Source of the DNA: Candidatus Nomurabacteria bacterium
Lineage (GTDB): Bacteria; Patescibacteriota; Minisyncoccia; Phycocordibacterales; UBA9973
Reading direction: 5' to 3'
DNA length: 16,312 nt
Assembly: GCA_028286705.1 (NCBI GenBank)
Contig: JAQBRC010000026.1
Location: forward strand, 1-16,312
Shown here piece by piece: positions 13,257 through 16,312 of this stretch. The notes below the pieces were generated by a model that was not told the DNA's origin, ran no database searches, and saw only the letters and a program-made list of their open reading frames with translations. The translations under genes were made by a program, and so were the position numbers. The stretch's first letter is position 1. Every line of letters begins with the position of its first letter.

Positions 13257-13808
13257 ATGAAAGATTTCAAAAAGTTCGGTGATAGTAGAGGGGGTGGACG
13301 CCCTAGTTTTGGCGGAAAGCCAAGCTTTAATAAGTTCGGTGGCGATCGCGGAGATCGTCCAGCAATGATGCACAAGGCAACTTGTGCAGAATGCAGCAAG
13401 ATTTGCGAAGTACCGTTTCGTCCTAACGGAGAGAAGCCAGTATTTTGTAACGATTGTTTCTCTGCAAAGCGTGGAGGAGAGATGAGTCAGTTTGACCGTC
13501 CTCAGAAGAGAGATTTCGAATCATCTTCACGTCCGGGCGGCTTCAGCAAGCCGGAACGTCGTTTTGACGAACCCCGTGCTGAACAGCGTCCTGATCGTCG
13601 TATTGACGACCTTAAGCAGCAGGTAGAGTCATTGAATGCCAAGATGGATTCATTGATCGCTATGATGTCTACAAAGACACCAGCTGCAAAGGTTTCTACA
13701 GAAGCTCCTGCTAAGGCAGAGCCTATGAAGAAGGCTGCAAAGCCAACTGCGAAGAAAGTTGCAGTAAAGACTGCCGTTAAAAAGGTAGTAGCGAAAAAGA
13801 AAAAGTAA
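13257..13808 (+). CDS. CxxC-x17-CxxC zinc-ribbon protein with RG-rich and Lys/Ala-rich arms
   Basis: 183 aa in four parts. Residues 1-36 are a Gly/Arg/Phe-rich low-complexity arm (FGDSRGGGRPSFGG). Residues 40-70 hold a zinc ribbon: C43, C46, exactly 17 residues, then C64 and C67, matching the family model CxxC-x17-CxxC. Residues 75-114 are Arg/Asp/Pro-rich, and 115-138 form a short coiled coil (DDLKQQVESLNAKMDSLIAMM). The tail 141-183 is Ala/Lys/Pro-rich like histone H1 (KKAAKPTAKKVAVKTAVKKV). The arms suggest nucleic-acid binding and the coiled coil suggests self-association; this is inference. The start at 13257 is supported by the promoter, although the frame is open further upstream to 13131. 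Confidence 0.88.
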   Translation: MKDFKKFGDSRGGGRPSFGGKPSFNKFGGDRGDRPAMMHKATCAECSKICEVPFRPNGEKPVFCNDCFSAKRGGEMSQFDRPQKRDFESSSRPGGFSKPERRFDEPRAEQRPDRRIDDLKQQVESLNAKMDSLIAMMSTKTPAAKVSTEAPAKAEPMKKAAKPTAKKVAVKTAVKKVVAKKKK

Positions 13809-13815
13809 TTTCTTC

Positions 13816-13846
13816 AAAACGCCCCACTCATTGAGTGGGGCGTTTT
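13816..13846 (+). terminator. Terminator between the CxxC gene and the ATL gene
   Basis: AAAACGCCCCACTC (13816-13829), loop ATT, GAGTGGGGCGTTTT (13833-13846). It directly abuts the next promoter, so its last T is also the T of the TGC before TATACT. Confidence 0.92.
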
Positions 13847-13854
13847 GCTATACT
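13846..13854 (+). promoter_or_regulatory. Extended -10 of the ATL gene, leaderless-type
   Basis: TGCTATACT ending 6 nt before the ATG at 13861. The preceding terminator hairpin occupies the -35 region. Confidence 0.7.
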
Positions 13855-13860
13855 GGCTAC

Positions 13861-14178
13861 ATGAAGACATTTAGCGAACGGGTCGTAGAAGCAGCCCTAA
13901 TGGTGCCGCAGGGTATGGTAACAACCTACGGACGCATTGCTGTAGCGGCAGGTGGAGGTCCTATGGCCTCACGTTCTGTCACAGGTATCCTCGGCAAGGC
14001 ATATATGGCAGGGGAAAAGAACATTCCTTTTCATCGCATTGTCTATACTAACGGCAAGGTCTGGCTTGATGAAGGGTATAGAGAGCAGCGACTTAAGTTG
14101 TATAAGAAAGAGGGAATAGAAGTAGATGAAAAAGGCATCATCAAGGACTTTCGAGACAAATTATTTGAGTTTAAGTAG
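13861..14178 (+). CDS. Alkyltransferase-like (ATL) DNA damage-recognition protein
   Basis: 105 aa matching the DNA-binding domain of O6-alkylguanine-DNA alkyltransferase: VPQGMVTTYGRIAVAAGGG (15-33) with the helix-turn-helix and Tyr23, SRSV (37-40) supplying the Arg finger (R38) that flips the base, and NIPFHRIVYTNGKVW (54-68). In true alkyltransferases this last motif is PCHRV with the nucleophilic Cys; here it is PFHRI, with Phe57 in place of Cys, so methyl transfer is impossible. Known ATL proteins usually carry Trp or Ala there. They bind O6-alkylguanine and hand it to nucleotide excision repair. The start at 13861 fits the promoter. The gene stands alone between two promoters. Confidence 0.92.
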   Translation: MKTFSERVVEAALMVPQGMVTTYGRIAVAAGGGPMASRSVTGILGKAYMAGEKNIPFHRIVYTNGKVWLDEGYREQRLKLYKKEGIEVDEKGIIKDFRDKLFEFK

Positions 14179-14238
14179 CTATTGCAAAGTCTACACAAGA
14201 GGTATAGAGTTTGGGTAAACCAGTTTTTAATCTGTAGT

Positions 14239-14436
14239 ATGTTGTTAGAAAACCACACTCAAAGAAGAAGTCTAACTAAACAATCTTGGTACATTGTTGC
14301 TGCTGTTATTGCCATGGTATTGCTTTGCGCAATTATGTATTACCACTGCGAGCCGCAAGGAGTGGGGTGGTACCTTCCCACACTTATACCTATTTATGTT
14401 GCATTCAACATAAAATCAAAAAACCAACACCGGTAG
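14239..14436 (+). CDS. Small two-helix membrane protein (65 aa)
   Basis: Not recognised. A basic N-terminus (HTQRRSLTKQ) precedes helix 1 (about 17-35, WYIVAAVIAMVLLCAIMYY) and helix 2 (about 43-57, WYLPTLIPIYVAFNI), ending in a short basic tail (KSKNQHR). Both ends are likely cytoplasmic. A TTTAAT at 14226-14231 lies 7 nt before the ATG and could be the -10 of a leaderless message. The frame is open back to a TTG at 14182, but no promoter or ribosome-binding site supports that. Hydrophobicity, codon use and a downstream terminator support coding. Confidence 0.6.
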   Translation: MLLENHTQRRSLTKQSWYIVAAVIAMVLLCAIMYYHCEPQGVGWYLPTLIPIYVAFNIKSKNQHR

Positions 14437-14474
14437 CATCCGGCTTTCTAAAACCAATTGTAACCCTTCTTCGG

Positions 14475-14509
14475 AAACCGCTTTGTGCAGATGCACAGGG
14501 CGGTTTTTT
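14475..14509 (+). terminator. Terminator upstream of the NRAMP gene
   Basis: AAACCGCTTTGTGC (14475-14488), loop AGAT, GCACAGGGCGGTTT (14493-14506), then T to 14509. Two G-T pairs fix it to the plus strand. It ends the 65-aa gene's transcript and sits 9 nt before the next extended -10. Confidence 0.9.
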
Positions 14510-14517
14510 AGGTCGCG

Positions 14518-14526
14518 TGCTATCAT
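14518..14526 (+). promoter_or_regulatory. NRAMP gene extended -10, leaderless-type
   Basis: TGCTATCAT ending 8 nt before the ATG at 14535. There is no recognisable -35, because the terminator U-tract lies there. Confidence 0.6.
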
Positions 14527-14534
14527 TGTGGTAT

Positions 14535-15914
14535 ATGAGCGAACACCAAGAAAGCGGTCTCGAGAAGGTTATTGCCGCACCAGCACAATTACTAGAAGAA
14601 GGGGTAGAAACATTTAACAAGGTTGAGCAGGAATTAATTAACAAGAAACCATTTACGGTTGCTAAGGAATACTGGAATAACCTTGGTCCAGGACTTACTA
14701 CCGGAGCATCTGACGACGATCCTTCAGGTATCGCAACCTATTCTCAGACAGGAGCACAGTACGGCACTCAGTTATTGTGGCTGTCATTGTTTACATTCCC
14801 ATTGATGGCAGTGGTGCAGGAAATGTGCGCCCGTATTGGTATGGTGAGTGGCAAAGGCCTTGCTGCCAACATTCGTACACACTATTCAAAGACTCTGTTG
14901 TATATCGCAACATTTTTTCTAGTTGCTGCCAATGTGTTTAATATCGGAGCAGACTTGGGCGCGATGGCTCAGGGAGCAAAGTTGTTAGCTCCTAGTCTTA
15001 ACTTCGCGCTGCTTGTCATAGCGTTTGGCGTTATCAGTCTGCTTCTTCAAATTTTCACCACCTACGCTCGCTATGCTAAGTATTTGAAATACCTCGCACT
15101 AGTATTGCTGTCATACGTCGCTTCATCGTTGTTTATTCACTTGAACTGGGGTCAGGTATTTCATGACACCCTTATTCCTTCGTTTGAATTCTCTCGAAAC
15201 CAGATTTTCCTGGTATGTGCCATTCTTGGTACCACTATCTCCCCATATCTTTTCTTCTGGCAGACTTCTCAGGAAGTTGAGGAAGAAATATTGAAGGGGG
15301 AACTGACGCTAGCAGAACGTCAGCATTCAGTACATCCTAAAACTATTCGCAGAATGCGCGCTGACGTTTGGACTGGTATGTTTGTTTCAAACCTTGTGAT
15401 GTTTTTCATCATTGCTACCTGTGCCGCAACGCTCTATACCAACAACATTACCGATATCACCAGTGCAGCTGATGCTGCCTTGGCATTAAAGCCATTTGCT
15501 GGAAACTTCGCATTTATATTGTTTGCCGTTGGTATTATCGGTACTGGTATGCTGGCCATTCCTGTTCTTGCTGGCTCAGCTTCGTACGCGGTATCTGAAA
15601 GTATGGGATGGAAGTTTGGATTATATCGAAAGCTTAAGAACGCCTATTCATTCTATGGCGTTATTATTCTTGCGATGATTGTTGGTATCGGTCTTAACTT
15701 CATCGGTCTTGATCCTATCAAGGCATTGATTTACTCAGCTGTTGGAAACGGGTTGGTTGCCCCAATCATCCTGTTCTTCATTGTGCATCTTAGTGCTGAC
15801 AAGTCAGTCATGGGCAAGCATGCTAATAAACCAGTCATTACATGGATAGGATGGATGGTTGTTGGATTGATGACGGCAGCGGGAATTGCGGCTATTGTAT
15901 CGTTGTTTATATAA
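14535..15914 (+). CDS. Divergent NRAMP-family divalent metal transporter
   Basis: 459 aa, about 11 membrane helices, inner-membrane cation transporter of the SLC11/NRAMP fold. The first helix region reads LGPGLTTGASDDDPSGIATY (50-69). It aligns to the canonical GPG...DPGN, but the Gly-Asn is Ser64-Gly65, so the metal-binding Asn is missing. Helix 6 has TTISPYLFFWQ (233-243) where canonical members have MPH; the Met and His are Ser236 and Tyr238. Loss of that soft Met ligand argues against classic Mn/Fe selectivity and is reminiscent of NRAMP-related Mg transporters, so I leave the symbol blank. A 40-residue charged N-terminal tail (MSEHQESGLEK) precedes helix 1. The frame is open upstream, but the terminator and promoter force the start at 14535. 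Confidence 0.92.
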   Translation: MSEHQESGLEKVIAAPAQLLEEGVETFNKVEQELINKKPFTVAKEYWNNLGPGLTTGASDDDPSGIATYSQTGAQYGTQLLWLSLFTFPLMAVVQEMCARIGMVSGKGLAANIRTHYSKTLLYIATFFLVAANVFNIGADLGAMAQGAKLLAPSLNFALLVIAFGVISLLLQIFTTYARYAKYLKYLALVLLSYVASSLFIHLNWGQVFHDTLIPSFEFSRNQIFLVCAILGTTISPYLFFWQTSQEVEEEILKGELTLAERQHSVHPKTIRRMRADVWTGMFVSNLVMFFIIATCAATLYTNNITDITSAADAALALKPFAGNFAFILFAVGIIGTGMLAIPVLAGSASYAVSESMGWKFGLYRKLKNAYSFYGVIILAMIVGIGLNFIGLDPIKALIYSAVGNGLVAPIILFFIVHLSADKSVMGKHANKPVITWIGWMVVGLMTAAGIAAIVSLFI

Positions 15915-15923
15915 GCTAGATAA

Positions 15924-15963
15924 AAAGAAGCCCCCATTCAATTACTTGAATGGGGGCTTCTTT
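15924..15963 (+). terminator. Bidirectional terminator between the NRAMP gene and tRNA-Ala
   Basis: AAAGAAGCCCCCATTCAA (15924-15941), loop TTAC, TTGAATGGGGGCTTCTTT (15946-15963). U-tracts are present on both strands, better on the minus strand (TTCTTTTTAT), so it ends both the transporter message and the convergent tRNA. Confidence 0.93.
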
Positions 15964-15964
15964 G

Positions 15965-16040
15965 TGGTGGACCCTAGGAGATTCGAACTCCTGACCTTTG
16001 CTTTGCAAAAGCACTGCTCTACCAACTGAGCTAAGGGCCC
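15965..16040 (-). tRNA. tRNA-Ala (anticodon TGC), CCA encoded
   Basis: Minus-strand cloverleaf: acceptor GGGCCCT (16040-16034) with AGGGTCC (15975-15969, one G-T pair), discriminator A, then encoded CCA (15967-15965). The D-arm is GCTC-AGTTGGTA-GAGC. The anticodon loop is TTTGCAA with TGC (Ala). The T arm is AGGAG-TTCGAAT-CTCCT. The acceptor has G3-T70, the alanine identity pair. The first anticodon-stem pair (27-43) is a G-A mismatch. Confidence 0.96.
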
Positions 16041-16075
16041 GTATAACGGGACTTCATTTGAAGTACCAACATTCT

Positions 16076-16104
16076 ACTATAAAGCGATAAATTTGCAATC
16101 TAAA
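16076..16104 (-). promoter_or_regulatory. tRNA-Ala promoter
   Basis: Minus strand TTTAGA (16104-16099), 17-nt spacer, TATAGT (16081-16076), about 35 nt before the tRNA 5' end. Confidence 0.5.
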
Positions 16105-16186
16105 AGCCAATAGTAGCAATGTATTGTCAAATAAGGAAAATACTGTAGGATGAAGAAAAGACACATGTTTACTTAAAAAAACAAGA

Positions 16187-16312
16187 ATGAGACAGCTAAG
16201 AATAACGCAATCGATCACAAAGCGAGACGCACCGTCACTGGATACGTATCTTCAGGAGATTGGAAAAATAAGCTTAATTACTGAGAAGGAAGAAGTACGC
16301 CTTGCAAAATTA
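16187..16312 (+). CDS. rpoD: Primary RNA polymerase sigma factor (sigma-70 family), 5' end only
   Basis: 42 codons are visible before the right edge: MRQLRITQSITKRDAPSLDT, then YLQEIGKISLITEKEEVRLA. The segment PSLDTYLQEIGK...LITEKEEVRLAKL is sigma region 1.2, which begins right at the N-terminus. The inhibitory region 1.1 of proteobacterial RpoD is absent. MRQL-IT-SIT-R plus SLD-YLQEIGK is the opening I associate with RpoD of Bacteroidota and relatives. The leader before the ATG is A-rich (AAAAAAACAAGA) with no Shine-Dalgarno. About 145 nt separate it from tRNA-Ala, and I cannot define its promoter. Whether it is the only sigma factor cannot be judged here. Confidence 0.85.
   Translation, partial: MRQLRITQSITKRDAPSLDTYLQEIGKISLITEKEEVRLAKL

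Noticed and set aside
14286..14534. Upstream extension of the NRAMP frame
   Set aside because: The extension crosses a strong terminator and the extended -10 at 14518-14526, and encodes Cys-rich junk before the charged N-terminus.
1..16312. CRISPR arrays, insertion sequences, prophage genes
   Set aside because: No regularly spaced repeats, transposase or integrase motifs were found on either strand.

Overview
The window looks like a piece of a compact, streamlined bacterial chromosome, most likely a member of the candidate phyla radiation (Patescibacteria, Parcubacteria-like). This is inference from: tightly packed genes with 1-11 nt gaps inside operons, no convincing Shine-Dalgarno sequence before any gene, a minimal DprA (232 aa), a short DnaX (348 aa) without its zinc module, small membrane and basic proteins, and a CxxC-x17-CxxC zinc-ribbon protein. 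No conserved gene is interrupted by TGA, and every stop seen is TAA or TAG. One dissonant signal is the partial primary sigma factor at the right edge, whose N-terminus reads like those of Bacteroidota.

Layout, left to right: a (p)ppGpp synthetase/hydrolase running off the left edge (-); an AT-rich orphan lipoprotein (+); topA and dprA (-), a common pairing; a short intergenic stretch with a candidate ~83-nt structured RNA (-) divergent from serS; an operon serS-ftsQ-dus-small CxxC protein (+); dnaX (+); an unknown 190-aa gene (+); a candidate ~160-nt RNA (+) convergent with tRNA-Gln (-); a small membrane protein (+); an operon of tandem VOC protein-cyclophilin-anchored exported protein (+); a 42-aa basic protein (-); a CxxC-x17-CxxC nucleic-acid-binding-like protein (+); an alkyltransferase-like protein lacking the catalytic cysteine (+); a small two-helix membrane protein (+); a divergent NRAMP transporter (+); tRNA-Ala (-); and the start of rpoD (+).

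The main theme is informational housekeeping: DNA topology (topA), DNA uptake/recombination (dprA), replication clamp loading (dnaX), DNA damage recognition (ATL), translation (serS, dus, two tRNAs), division (ftsQ), stringent response (rel) and transcription (rpoD). Regulation looks minimal and physical. Many operons begin with a -10 box (often extended, TGnTATnnT) only 6-9 nt upstream of the ATG, predicting leaderless mRNAs. Strong intrinsic terminators sit immediately before the next promoter or are shared by convergent genes, sometimes overlapping stop codons.

The most novel items are the two candidate small RNAs (about 4699-4781 minus, about 10286-10447 plus), the leaderless promoter architecture, the DnaX lacking its zinc module, the Phe-for-Cys ATL and the divergent NRAMP. 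No mobile element, CRISPR array or rRNA was seen.
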